Below, piece by piece: positions 56,677-64,000 of a stretch of 64,000 nucleotides of DNA. The notes below the pieces were generated by a model. The model made no database searches. It was not told the DNA's origin and saw nothing but the letters and a program-made list of their open reading frames with translations. The translations under genes and the position numbers were made by a program. The DNA is from Prochlorococcus marinus str. MIT 9314 (lineage in GTDB: Bacteria > Cyanobacteriota > Cyanobacteriia > PCC-6307 > Cyanobiaceae): contig NZ_JNAO01000010.1 of NCBI RefSeq assembly GCF_000760035.1, forward strand, positions 62,001 through 126,000, read 5' to 3'. Every line of letters begins with the position of its first letter. The first letter of the stretch is position 1.

Positions 56677-56823
56677 CTAACCTATTCCAATTTGTCGAAG
56701 GATACTTTGTCCAGTAATTAATTCAGTACCAAGTCCAATCAAAATACCCATCATTGCCATACGGCCATTCCAAGTTTCTGCAAAATTTACAAAGCCAAAT
56801 CTTGGTTGATTGTCTTTATTCAT
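56677..56823 (-). CDS. High light-inducible protein (Hli/Scp), 48 aa
   Basis: This short frame reads MNKDNQPRFGFVNFAETWNG and then RMAMMGILIGLGTELITGQS. It carries the Hli/LHC motif E16-x2-N19-x-R21-x-A-M-x-G and a single chlorophyll/carotenoid-binding helix. Hli proteins bind pigment and protect photosystems during light stress, under RpaB control. It is convergent with the zinc-ribbon gene, 4 bases apart. I find no clear HLR1 box upstream. Confidence 0.93.
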   Translation of the reverse strand: MNKDNQPRFGFVNFAETWNGRMAMMGILIGLGTELITGQSILRQIGIG

Positions 56824-56892
56824 AATTAACTTTATTATCTATCAAATTATTTTAACGTTTTAAGGAAGATTTTATGAAAAAAAATAAATTAT

Positions 56893-57276
56893 TTATTTAA
56901 CATGTCTTACTCCATCAACAGGTCGATACTCATCTCCAGTTAATTCCTCATATACAATGGCTGGCAATCCTGTATCAAACATTGTTTGTAATGCTTCTTT
57001 TAACATAGGATTCCAACCTCCAGTACTAACTTTTCCATGTCTTACAGTCCAGTCCCAAGTCCCTTGAAGATCTCTAGGGAGTCTACCTTCTCTATCTCTT
57101 CGGGCGACTAAGTCTAGAGATTCAACTATACCAACAATAACTGGGTTTTTACCGTAAGAAGGAGTTAGGCTTAGTTCGAGTCTCACTGGATCTTCTTTAA
57201 CCATTTTCAAACGAAACCTTGGGGGCAATTTGAGAGATCTTATTACCGCTGAAACAATTTTTGTTCTTAATTCCAA
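56893..57276 (-). CDS. Conserved cyanobacterial protein of unknown function
   Basis: This 127-residue soluble protein has alternating basic and acidic strands (RFRLKMVKEDPVRLELSLT near 21-39) and a Trp-rich segment (GTWDWTVRHGKVSTGGWNP, about 77-95). I do not recognise a family. The start is TTG at 57276: AAGGA lies 7 bases upstream, and no ATG lies near. It lies between Hli and the DUF2973-like gene on the same strand. Confidence 0.75.
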   Translation of the reverse strand: MELRTKIVSAVIRSLKLPPRFRLKMVKEDPVRLELSLTPSYGKNPVIVGIVESLDLVARRDREGRLPRDLQGTWDWTVRHGKVSTGGWNPMLKEALQTMFDTGLPAIVYEELTGDEYRPVDGVRHVK

Positions 57277-57288
57277 TTTTTTTCCTTA
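57274..57288 (-). promoter_or_regulatory. Ribosome-binding site supporting a TTG start
   Basis: On the minus strand, AAGGA stands seven bases ahead of the TTG at 57274-57276. It is among the clearer Shine-Dalgarno sites in this window and decides the start of the 127-residue gene. Confidence 0.55.
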
Positions 57289-57300
57289 GATTTATTTTAA

Positions 57301-57600
57301 TTAATCAGTTGTTGAACCTTTTTCTTCTAATGTAGAGTCATTATCATTCGAAAACCTTACTGTTAATAACTCCTCTTCTGTTATGTTACCTGATTTATCT
57401 AGAAGTTCTGGATGTATTGTGTACTTTTTTTGTTTAAAACTGGAAGTACTTAAACTTTTATTTTTATTATCTGATATTCCCCAACCATTAGACATAACTT
57501 TAAAAGCTTTCCACACTAAATAAGTTAAGGCCGCAGAATATATAATTGGAAATAGAATAGTCATTGCGCTTATAGATTGGTTTGATATTTTTAACATCAT
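57301..57600 (-). CDS. DUF2973-like small membrane protein
   Basis: This 99-residue protein has one membrane helix (residues ~12-34), then a polar Lys/Ser segment and the end YTIHPELLDKSGNITEEELLTVRF. This end fits the cyanobacterial DUF2973 pattern. Function is unknown. It is followed by the 127-residue gene after a 24-base gap, so they may share a transcript. Confidence 0.7.
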   Translation of the reverse strand: MMLKISNQSISAMTILFPIIYSAALTYLVWKAFKVMSNGWGISDNKNKSLSTSSFKQKKYTIHPELLDKSGNITEEELLTVRFSNDNDSTLEEKGSTTD

Positions 57601-57712
57601 AGCCCGAAAAAAAGAAATTTAGCTATTTTTAAGTCACTTAATTTTTCTCTAGATTCAATTAATTAAATTACTAGTTATATTTAAATTACACCAGTATGGT
57701 GAGTTAAGTCTC

Positions 57713-58858
57713 TTGAAAAACATAAGAAAATCAAAATTGAAAAGATACCTCCAAAAGCTATTACTAATCGTCTCATTAATTCCAGTAGGCATTACATATC
57801 CTGCAAAAGTAATATCCCAACCATTAATCAAACCAAAAATTAATGAAGTTAGTTTATTTTCAAACAAATCTTTCATAACTAAAGCTGTAGAAAGAACCGG
57901 TGCAGCTGTGGTGACAATTGATACTCAAAGATATATTAAAAAAAGAAATTTTCCAAGAAATTCTCAACTATTTCTAGACCCATATTTTGAAAGATTTTTT
58001 GGATTAGATTTACCTAACGAAAATCGACCAAGGATAGAGCAAAACCAAGGCAGTGGGTTTATATTTGCAGATGGACTTGTAATGACCAATGCTCATGTAG
58101 TCAATGGATCAGATAAGGTAATTGTAGGTTTAACCAATGGCAAAAAATTAAACGCTAAACTGATAGGCCAAGACTATTTTACTGATTTAGCTGTGCTAAA
58201 GATTAAAGGGAAAGGGCCTTGGCCAAAAGCAAAATTAGGCGATTCTGCAAAGATTAAAGTTGGTGATTGGGCTATAGCAGTTGGAAATCCATTCGGATTG
58301 GAAAACACAGTTACGCTTGGTATTATTAGTAATCTAAATAGAAACGTAACTCAATTAGGAATATATGATAAAAAACTTGAACTGATACAAACAGACGCTG
58401 CTATTAATCCTGGCAATTCTGGAGGTCCGCTATTGAATAGCGATGGAGAAGTAATTGGTATTAATACGTTGATAAGATCAGGGCCAGGAGCGGGTTTGAG
58501 TTTCGCAATCCCAATTAATAAAGCTAAAGAAATTGCCGATCAACTTATAGACAATGGGAAAGTAATACATCCTATGATTGGAATTAGCCTAATAGAAGAA
58601 AGTATTTCTGAGAGAAAAAATAATGTCGTAAAAGTTGGATATGTAGTACCTAACAGTCCAGCTGAAAAAAGTGGAATCAAGATAGATGATATTTTAATTA
58701 AAATAGGCGATAAAGATATTGAAACTGCATCAGACGTTATAGAACAAATTAATAAAAATGGTATCAAAAAACAAGTAAATATATTATTGAAGCGTAAAAA
58801 TAAATTTATTAAATTAAAAGTAATACCAACTGATATTACTAATCTACAAAATAACTAA
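57713..58858 (+). CDS. HtrA/Deg-family serine protease
   Basis: This 381-residue protease has an N-terminal membrane/signal segment (about 14-36), a trypsin-like domain with triad H128 (TNAHVV), D158 (FTDLAVLK) and S236 (NPGNSGGPL), and one C-terminal PDZ domain (about 285-370). It is HhoA/HhoB/HtrA-like and degrades damaged proteins in the periplasm or lumen. The start is TTG at 57713. A single PDZ domain matches the cyanobacterial Hho proteins. Confidence 0.94.
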   Translation: MKNIRKSKLKRYLQKLLLIVSLIPVGITYPAKVISQPLIKPKINEVSLFSNKSFITKAVERTGAAVVTIDTQRYIKKRNFPRNSQLFLDPYFERFFGLDLPNENRPRIEQNQGSGFIFADGLVMTNAHVVNGSDKVIVGLTNGKKLNAKLIGQDYFTDLAVLKIKGKGPWPKAKLGDSAKIKVGDWAIAVGNPFGLENTVTLGIISNLNRNVTQLGIYDKKLELIQTDAAINPGNSGGPLLNSDGEVIGINTLIRSGPGAGLSFAIPINKAKEIADQLIDNGKVIHPMIGISLIEESISERKNNVVKVGYVVPNSPAEKSGIKIDDILIKIGDKDIETASDVIEQINKNGIKKQVNILLKRKNKFIKLKVIPTDITNLQNN

Positions 58859-58863
58859 AAAAT

Positions 58864-59007
58864 TTAATTATCATTCCGCTTAAGTATTTCCACACATTTA
58901 GAAATACATCTACCATTCCTCATATCGAAGGAGGTAATGCATTCAAAATAACTTTCTATAGGATCAAAAATTTGAAAATGTTTTTCTTGGAAATCGTAAT
59001 CTCTCAT
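58864..59007 (-). CDS. Small Cys-containing protein (47 aa)
   Basis: This frame of 47 residues reads MRDYDFQEKHFQIFDPIESY, then a region with three cysteines: FECITS and GRCISKC. The last ~10 residues are basic (VEILKRNDN). It fills the gap between htrA and the ABC-F gene and is convergent with htrA. The patterned Cys and balanced codon use suggest a real small gene. No family is recognised. Confidence 0.6.
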   Translation of the reverse strand: MRDYDFQEKHFQIFDPIESYFECITSFDMRNGRCISKCVEILKRNDN

Positions 59008-59118
59008 TTAAATTATTAAAACGTATTTTTGTATTTTTAAGATTAATCAAGAACAGTAAACTATGTAAAGATAAATTAGTGATCTTACTTAGCCAATTGT
59101 AAATTTTATTAAAAGTAG

Positions 59119-60744
59119 TCAAATTTTTTGGCTTTGAGTTTTTTCTAAAAAATATTCGTAATTACCATCATATGAAAATAACTTTGAATCTTTAATTTCA
59201 ATAATTCTATTTGCAACTTTTGAAATAAAATACCGATCATGAGAAATTATTAATAATGAACCTTTATAATTTTTAATTGCTAATTCTAAGTTTTCCTTAG
59301 ATTGCAAATCCAAATGATTAGTTGGTTCGTCCAAAAGAAGAAAATTACTAGGCTTAATAATCATGAGCGCCAATGCTAATCTTGCCTTTTCTCCTCCACT
59401 GAGTTGTTTAATATATTTAAAAACTGTTTCATTTTGAAAACCAAAACCCCCTAAAAATGTTCTAACTTTTTTTTGGGACCATTCTGGAGACTTATTACAT
59501 ATTAAATCAATAACCCTTTCGTCAAGTGAAAGTGCTTCAGCCTGATTCTGTTCATAATAGCTAGTAATTATATTATGTTTACCAAGATTAATTTCTCCAA
59601 TTTCAGGAGATATTTTTTTCATAATAATTTTAAGCAATGTAGATTTGCCGCAGCCATTAGGTCCCAATATTGCTATTTTCTCCCCAGAAGAAATCTTTAA
59701 ATTAATATCTAAAAAAAGAATTTTATCCTCGAAACTATGAGACAAATTTTTAATATTTAGAACTAATTTCCCTGAGCGAGGGCACTCTGGAAAATTAAAA
59801 ACAGGACTTTTTGATTTTGCTATGGGAGCCTCAATTTTAGCAATCTTTTTTAATTGTTTTTCTCTACTCTTTGCTTGAGAACTTCTAGTTGCACTAGCTC
59901 TAAATCTATCTATATACCTTTTCTGTAACTCAATTTCTTTTTGTTGTAATTGATATGCCTTATTTTGAGATTCTTTATTCAAAGATTTCTGTTCGACAAA
60001 AAAAGAATAATTCCCGTTATATGTTTCAGATGTTCCTCGATCTACAAAAATTATTTTTTTACATAATTTATCTAAGAAATATCTATCATGGCTGATAATT
60101 ATTACTGAAATCTTAAGCGATGAAAGATATTCTTCCAACCAAAAAATAGTTTCTAAATCTAAATGATTGGTTGGTTCATCCAGTAAAAGTAAATCAGGTT
60201 TTTGTAAGATTATTTTTCCAAGTGCAACTTTCATCTGCCAACCACCTGAGAAATTGCCAACTAATTTATCAGCATCTTCTATAGAAAAGCCTAATTTTGG
60301 TAATATTTTTTCTACATTAGATTGCATTTTATAACCACCTAAAGCTTCAAATTTTGCTTGATATTTTGCGAGTTGATTTACAGTTATTTCAAGTTCATCG
60401 GAATTTTTTTTTATATCCAACGATTTCATTTTATTCTCAATTTCTAAAAGTTTAATGGAAACAATTTGTATATCTTTAAAAGAACTTTCTAATTCCTGTC
60501 TAACTGAAAAATTCAAATTACAATCAAACTCTTGCTTTAAATGGGCAATTTTAGGATTTCCTTCTTTGATGATCGTTCCACTTGTTTGCTCTTCCTCTCC
60601 AATTAAAATCTTAAATTGGGTTGATTTACCTGCACCATTAGAACCAACTAAGCCAACTTTTTCTCCTTTCTTAATCTCCCAACTAATATTTTTTAAAACA
60701 ACATCTGTAGAATAAATTTTGCTTACACCTTCAAATCTAATCAC
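59119..60744 (-). CDS. ABC-F family ATPase
   Basis: This 541-residue protein has two ABC domains in tandem and no membrane helices. It has Walker A GSNGAGKST near 36-44 and GPNGCGKST near 360, with NFSGGWQMK and QLSGGEKARL signatures and LLLDEPTNHLDL twice. Between them is a Lys/Gln/Ser-rich linker (about 260-310). ABC-F proteins act on ribosomes (EttA/Uup type). Subtype is not resolved. Confidence 0.94.
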   Translation of the reverse strand: MIRFEGVSKIYSTDVVLKNISWEIKKGEKVGLVGSNGAGKSTQFKILIGEEEQTSGTIIKEGNPKIAHLKQEFDCNLNFSVRQELESSFKDIQIVSIKLLEIENKMKSLDIKKNSDELEITVNQLAKYQAKFEALGGYKMQSNVEKILPKLGFSIEDADKLVGNFSGGWQMKVALGKIILQKPDLLLLDEPTNHLDLETIFWLEEYLSSLKISVIIISHDRYFLDKLCKKIIFVDRGTSETYNGNYSFFVEQKSLNKESQNKAYQLQQKEIELQKRYIDRFRASATRSSQAKSREKQLKKIAKIEAPIAKSKSPVFNFPECPRSGKLVLNIKNLSHSFEDKILFLDINLKISSGEKIAILGPNGCGKSTLLKIIMKKISPEIGEINLGKHNIITSYYEQNQAEALSLDERVIDLICNKSPEWSQKKVRTFLGGFGFQNETVFKYIKQLSGGEKARLALALMIIKPSNFLLLDEPTNHLDLQSKENLELAIKNYKGSLLIISHDRYFISKVANRIIEIKDSKLFSYDGNYEYFLEKTQSQKI

Positions 60745-60815
60745 TGTTTTAAAATAGAATTTACAAAATCTGTGGCTTATTTACTAAAAAATATTTTGTG
60801 GAATAAAATTAAATC

Positions 60816-60992
60816 ATGAAAAGAATAGAACAAATTGTAGTGATTTTCATAGCTGCTGCTCTCGCAATTCCAAGTTATTGGTTTTTTTGGACTTTAGCTG
60901 GTGGAGGTGGCTATAACAAAAGAATAAAACCTATTCCTAATCCAAATAATAATTATTCGAAACCTTTTCCTAAAGACCTCCTCGAGCCTTGA
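60816..60992 (+). CDS. Small membrane protein (58 aa)
   Basis: This frame reads MKRIEQIVVIFIAAALAIPS at the start, with one membrane helix at residues ~6-28, a Gly run (AGGGGYNKR) and a Pro/Asn-rich tail ending PKDLLEP. The helix-plus-tail layout resembles small photosystem-associated proteins, but I cannot name it. It is divergent from the ABC-F gene. Its last 23 bases overlap the convergent 76-residue gene. Confidence 0.65.
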   Translation: MKRIEQIVVIFIAAALAIPSYWFFWTLAGGGGYNKRIKPIPNPNNNYSKPFPKDLLEP

Positions 60993-61200
60993 TTAACCAC
61001 ATTTTAGTTGCCTCATCATCAATAGTACTCAAATATTCTATAACCTCTTCTTTAGTCACAGAAATATTTAACTCGTTGCCAATATCGCATATTTTATCTA
61101 AGGCTTTTTTGGGATTAGTTAAGGCTGTCATAAACAGACTTTGTTTCTTTTTGGAATCGTTGGCTATTAACTTATAGAGCTTTTCAGCATTACTAGACAT
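60970..61200 (-). CDS. Nif11-like small protein ending in Gly-Gly-Leu
   Basis: This 76-residue protein begins SSNAEKLYKLIANDSKKKQ and continues with ALDKICDIGNELNISVTKEE, which resembles the Nif11 leader-peptide domain. It ends in ...KARGGL, where a Gly-Gly cleavage site would normally precede a core peptide; here only one residue follows. Prochlorococcus and Synechococcus use Nif11-type leaders for lanthipeptides, but no LanM-like enzyme is in this window. The Nif11 link is tentative. Confidence 0.65.
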   Translation of the reverse strand: MSSNAEKLYKLIANDSKKKQSLFMTALTNPKKALDKICDIGNELNISVTKEEVIEYLSTIDDEATKMWLIKARGGL

Positions 61201-61234
61201 GTTTTTAAAATCTATTTATTAATAGATTATTACT

Positions 61235-61588
61235 TCAGGCTACATTTTGTTCATTATATTTATTATTAGATAAATCATTATCCACATCTTTTATCTCTTT
61301 TGCAGAGGCATCTGCCATGCTTCTTGCGTCTAAACATAAAACTTTTCTTAGTTTCGCAAAGTTTGCTGCGTGAGATTTTCTACCATCTTTTTGGGCATAA
61401 TACTCAGACTGCTGAAGAATATGGTGAAGATGAGTTAACAAATATGGACTAATTACAGCTGATACCAAAACGTCACTATTTTCATTATCGTGAGAATCAG
61501 AATTGACTAATCTTTTTTTTGGTTTATCAATTATCGACCTTTTAGGAGAATCAATTTTTCTTGAATTTTTCATGGGACAATAAAACAA
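61235..61588 (-). CDS. Hypothetical helical protein
   Basis: This 117-residue protein has a basic first 35 residues (KKRLVN and similar) and then a helical domain, YLLTHLHHILQQSEYYAQKDG and KSHAANFAKLRKVLCL. The tail is Asp/Asn/Lys-rich. I recognise no family. The ATG at 61588 (MFYCP) or the one at 61573 (MKNSRK) could be the start. It is divergent from the RHH gene and shares its putative operator region. Confidence 0.65.
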   Translation of the reverse strand: MFYCPMKNSRKIDSPKRSIIDKPKKRLVNSDSHDNENSDVLVSAVISPYLLTHLHHILQQSEYYAQKDGRKSHAANFAKLRKVLCLDARSMADASAKEIKDVDNDLSNNKYNEQNVA

Positions 61589-61620
61589 TTAATTGATACG
61601 GACATAAATTTCCTTACTAA

Positions 61621-61663
61621 TAATATACACAAAGATAGTATCCTTGACTAACTGTGTATACTA
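61621..61663. promoter_or_regulatory. Candidate operator: 11-base inverted repeat upstream of the RHH gene
   Basis: TAATATACACA (61621-61631) and TGTGTATACTA (61653-61663) are reverse complements at 10 of 11 positions, with 21 bases between the arms. ACTAATAA occurs as a direct repeat overlapping both arms. The region stands between the divergent helical gene (61588) and the RHH gene (61691). RHH regulators often bind such sites in front of their own genes. Confidence 0.5.
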
Positions 61664-61690
61664 ATAAGTAACAGTTATCAACTTTGACTC

Positions 61691-61993
61691 ATGGCTACCC
61701 GCCAAAACTCAACTAATGGGAAGCCTAAATCCCCCAGAATTCAAGTGGTTCTTCCAGAATTAATATGTGAGCAATTAACTATTTTGGCGGATAATGAATC
61801 TAGGACAGTAAGTAATATGGCAAAAGTGTTAATACAAGAGGGTATAAAAAAATATTTCGAAAAAGAAAGTAAATTACCTATTGCAGAAAATAATTTAAAT
61901 ACTGATAAATTTAGAGATGAACTTGAAAAACAAAGCGTCAGAAGATTAAAAAAAGCTCCTCAAAGGATTAGATACTATAAAAAATCTGATTAA
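61691..61993 (+). CDS. Ribbon-helix-helix (CopG-like) DNA-binding protein
   Basis: This 100-residue protein has an RHH domain at residues ~15-58. The strand is PRIQVVLPE and the two helices are ICEQLTILADNE and TVSNMAKVLIQEGIKKYFEKE. The rest is a basic Lys/Arg tail (RRLKKAPQRIRYYKK). It likely binds DNA as a dimer. Upstream is an 11-base inverted repeat that may be its operator. It is convergent with ktrA, 5 bases apart. Confidence 0.8.
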   Translation: MATRQNSTNGKPKSPRIQVVLPELICEQLTILADNESRTVSNMAKVLIQEGIKKYFEKESKLPIAENNLNTDKFRDELEKQSVRRLKKAPQRIRYYKKSD

Positions 61994-61998
61994 AATAA

Positions 61999-62703
61999 TT
62001 AATTTTGAGGCAATTTCTGTAAATCTACAGTTTTACCCATGACTACCAAAATATTTCCTCTTTCCAAAATATATTTTGCTGGAGGATTAACTGTTAACTC
62101 TTCAGCAGGTCCTGCAGCAAGAACATTTACTAAATAATTTTTTCTCAAATTTAAATCTCTTAAAGATCTTCCAATAAATTCCTCTGGAACAGTTATTTCA
62201 TCTATACCAGTTTGATTATCTAGTTCCAATCTTTCAATTAGGTTTGGTCTAACTAGTTCTAAACCTAATCTTTCTCCTTGCATCCTAGATGGGAAAACAA
62301 CTTTATCTGCGCCTACTCTTTTTAACATTTTTTCGTGCAAGTCACTAGTAGCTCTTGCTATTACTCTTTTCACTTTGCTACCTTCACTATCCTTAGCAAT
62401 AAGAGTTGTAGTTATACTTGCTTCAATAGGTTCACTAATACCAACTACAACAGTATTCATTTCAAGAATTCCTGATTCCTTCATAGACTCTTCATCGGTG
62501 CAATCTACAACTCTAGCTTCTATCGAAGGTTCTAATTGCCTTAAATCATCAATAGCTTTTTCCGAATAATCTGCAGCCAAGACATCAGCACCATTATTAA
62601 TAAGTTCTCTGCAAACTGCGGTTCCAAATCTTCCAACGCCGACAACTGCAAAAGTGAGTGCTTCATTTTCTCTCTTTTGAGACCACTGCCACCAATCAGC
62701 CAT
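61999..62703 (-). CDS. ktrA: Potassium uptake regulatory subunit KtrA (RCK/TrkA type)
   Basis: This 234-residue protein has an N-terminal nucleotide-binding RCK_N domain (FAVVGVGRFGTAVCREL, about 18-34, with ADYSEKAID after it) and a C-terminal RCK_C domain with GIDEITVPEEFIGRSL near 165-180. It forms the cytoplasmic ring that gates the KtrB channel. ktrB lies 18 bases upstream on the same strand. The short basic-Trp start (MADWWQWSQKRE) is seen in cyanobacterial KtrA. Confidence 0.93.
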   Translation of the reverse strand: MADWWQWSQKRENEALTFAVVGVGRFGTAVCRELINNGADVLAADYSEKAIDDLRQLEPSIEARVVDCTDEESMKESGILEMNTVVVGISEPIEASITTTLIAKDSEGSKVKRVIARATSDLHEKMLKRVGADKVVFPSRMQGERLGLELVRPNLIERLELDNQTGIDEITVPEEFIGRSLRDLNLRKNYLVNVLAAGPAEELTVNPPAKYILERGNILVVMGKTVDLQKLPQN

Positions 62704-62721
62704 AATAAAACTCAGTCAATT

Positions 62722-64000
62722 CTAAACATATAGATCAGCCCTAGGATAGCCAATTCTCTTTTGTCTATCTATTCTACTCTTATAAAGAGCCTGCCAAAGT
62801 GCACTTAAAAGTAAAAGGATCCCAAGTCTGCCCACAAACATACCCACAATAAGAATAAATTGACCAAAATGATTTAATTTTGCTGTTAGACCAATATCAA
62901 AACCAACTGTTGCAAATGCAGATATGCAAGTGAACAGAATTTCTAAGAATGTGAATGATTCTTTTTTAACAAAAGTATTTGTTGTACTAAGCAACATTGC
63001 CATTAAAAGAACAAAAAGCAAAGATCCAACTGTGATTCCAACTGCCTTTAGAATAACTTTATCTGAAATTAATCTATTACTAATAATTACATCTTTCTGA
63101 CCTCTTAAAGTTGACCTAGTTGCAGCCATTAAAGCAATAAATGTAGTTGTTTTTATACCTCCACCAGTACCTCCTGTACTTGCTCCAATAAACATTAGCG
63201 TCATTAATAATAAGAGGCCCGTATCTGAGATAGAGTTCAAAGAAATCGGAAAATTTGTAAAACCTGCAGTTCTCGCACTAACTGTTTCGAAGATAGATGA
63301 CATTAACCGTTCAAGCAAATTTAAATCATTAAAAAATTGACTATTTAGCAATGATTCTGTGACAAAGAATCCTAATGATCCGAATAATATGAGAGACAAA
63401 CTTGTCCTAATAACTAGTCTGGAATGAAGGCTTAATTTCTTATAAGAAAGATTTTTTTTATTATTCCAAATATCATCAATAACCCGCCAGCCCAATCCAC
63501 CCATAACAATGAGAAAAACAAAAACACCATTCACCAAATAATTTGTTCTATAGTCTTGAAGACTATTTGACATTAACGAAAATCCTGCATTGTTGTATGC
63601 AGAAATGCTGTGAAAAATCGAGGACCATAGTCTTTCCCAATTATTTTGAATGTCTACAAATCCAAAAGAGTATAAGACAATTGCGCCCAAGGATATGATA
63701 ATAATCGCAGTAATAGCGATGCTTTGAAAAGTTCGACCGATTCCTCCAACTCCAAATTCATCTAAAGTCTTTCCTTTGTCTAATCTAGTTCTTAGCTTTG
63801 TCCCCTTTACAACAAACCCTTGTAAAAATGTTGTAATGGCCATTAATCCTAGACCACCTGATAAAAGCATAAAAGCTAGGAAAACCTGACCAAAGAAATT
63901 TAAATCTACACCAATATCTATTATTGTTAAACCAGTAACGGTTATTGCAGAAGTAGATGTAAAAAATGCTTCCCACAAACCAACCTTTGAAGATGAACAT
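62722..64000 (-). CDS. ktrB: Na+-dependent K+ transporter KtrB (TrkH family), 5' end cut by window
   Basis: About 425 residues are readable and the frame runs off the right edge (codons continue past 63978 to 63999). The K+-selectivity loops are visible: SAITVTGLT, SAYNNAGFS, SARTAGFTN and SAFATVGFD. KtrB carries K+ with Na+ for osmotic adjustment and pairs with KtrA. The order ktrB-ktrA on the minus strand fits an operon. Confidence 0.93.
   Translation of the reverse strand, partial: CSSSKVGLWEAFFTSTSAITVTGLTIIDIGVDLNFFGQVFLAFMLLSGGLGLMAITTFLQGFVVKGTKLRTRLDKGKTLDEFGVGGIGRTFQSIAITAIIIISLGAIVLYSFGFVDIQNNWERLWSSIFHSISAYNNAGFSLMSNSLQDYRTNYLVNGVFVFLIVMGGLGWRVIDDIWNNKKNLSYKKLSLHSRLVIRTSLSLILFGSLGFFVTESLLNSQFFNDLNLLERLMSSIFETVSARTAGFTNFPISLNSISDTGLLLLMTLMFIGASTGGTGGGIKTTTFIALMAATRSTLRGQKDVIISNRLISDKVILKAVGITVGSLLFVLLMAMLLSTTNTFVKKESFTFLEILFTCISAFATVGFDIGLTAKLNHFGQFILIVGMFVGRLGILLLLSALWQALYKSRIDRQKRIGYPRADLYV

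Noticed and set aside
56824-56892. HLR1 site (RpaB box) upstream of hli
   Set aside because: I looked for paired TTTACA-like repeats on both strands and did not find them.
57655-57876. 73-codon minus frame over the htrA start
   Set aside because: Overlaps the htrA signal region in antisense and has no family pattern.
61641-61670. TTGACT followed by TATACT as a sigma-70 promoter
   Set aside because: Only 7 bases separate the two hexamers, far too short for a -35/-10 pair; the TATACT lies in the inverted repeat.
63785-64000. 71-codon minus frame at the window end
   Set aside because: It is another frame of ktrB, rich in Tyr/Trp/Asn/Cys as shadow frames of membrane genes are.

Overview
The window is a dense, strongly AT-rich stretch of core genome from a picocyanobacterium, almost certainly a high-light-adapted Prochlorococcus marinus. 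The evidence is the combination of cyanobacterial NDH-1 subunits (ndhA, I, G, E, D, F, M, O and a CRR7-like factor), the plant-type poly-cis carotene pathway (phytoene synthase, phytoene desaturase, zeta-carotene isomerase, zeta-carotene desaturase), Ycf3, Ycf34, PetL, a short Hli protein, the regulators RpaA, RpaB and RbcR, very short intergenic gaps and many TTG starts. No strain name can be fixed from the sequence alone.

Layout. 1-3.3 kb: end of an ndhA-I-G-E operon, followed without a break by NAD kinase and a CYTH protein, closed by a clear hairpin terminator. 3.3-6.8 kb: a small LuxR-type (PedR-like) regulator, metF, an NDP-sugar pyrophosphorylase and scpA. 6.9-10.7 kb: ndhF-ndhD. 10.7-16.3 kb: photosynthesis block with Z-ISO, RbcR, a DUF3172-like protein, ndhM, crtP (pds), crtB and an RRM protein. 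16.3-23.2 kb: tRNA nucleotidyltransferase, ycf34, TsaB-like, plsC, fabD, fabH, plsX and rpaB. 23.3-30 kb: radA, ycf3, a copper P-type ATPase, tmk, holB and rpaA. 30-31.2 kb: a gene-poor pocket ending in tRNA-Asn. 31.2-41 kb: ABC ATPase, UPF0367, cysK, DnaJ-like, ndhO, SDR, lipid-A-synthase-like, TPR, SufA-like, crtQ, SRPBCC, hemD, rbfA and DUF751. 41-46.7 kb: GST, a lumenal-type protein, CRR7, aroK, tandem PTPS, a RibD-C reductase, FemAB-like, DUF4346-like and petL. 46.7-59 kb: rimO, VKOR-thioredoxin, nadB, DUF3120, radical SAM DUF512, TolC, IMPase, YihY, Hli, small conserved genes and HtrA. 59-64 kb: ABC-F, small proteins, an RHH regulator, ktrA and ktrB (cut by the window edge).

How the genes work together: most encode photosynthetic electron transport (NDH-1, cytochrome b6f, PSI assembly), photoprotective pigment synthesis, and the redox- and light-responsive regulators that control them. 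Housekeeping blocks for lipids, tRNA and DNA processing are interleaved.

I saw no IS element, prophage, CRISPR array or defence cassette, and no unmistakable new multi-gene system. The best leads are: a tandem PTPS protein whose first half has lost the catalytic His, translationally coupled to a RibD-C-type reductase; a long repeat-bearing N-terminal extension on PlsX; divergent genes whose start codons are one base apart; a Nif11-like small protein ending in Gly-Gly-Leu; a small-ORF pocket next to tRNA-Asn; and a candidate autoregulatory operator upstream of an RHH regulator.
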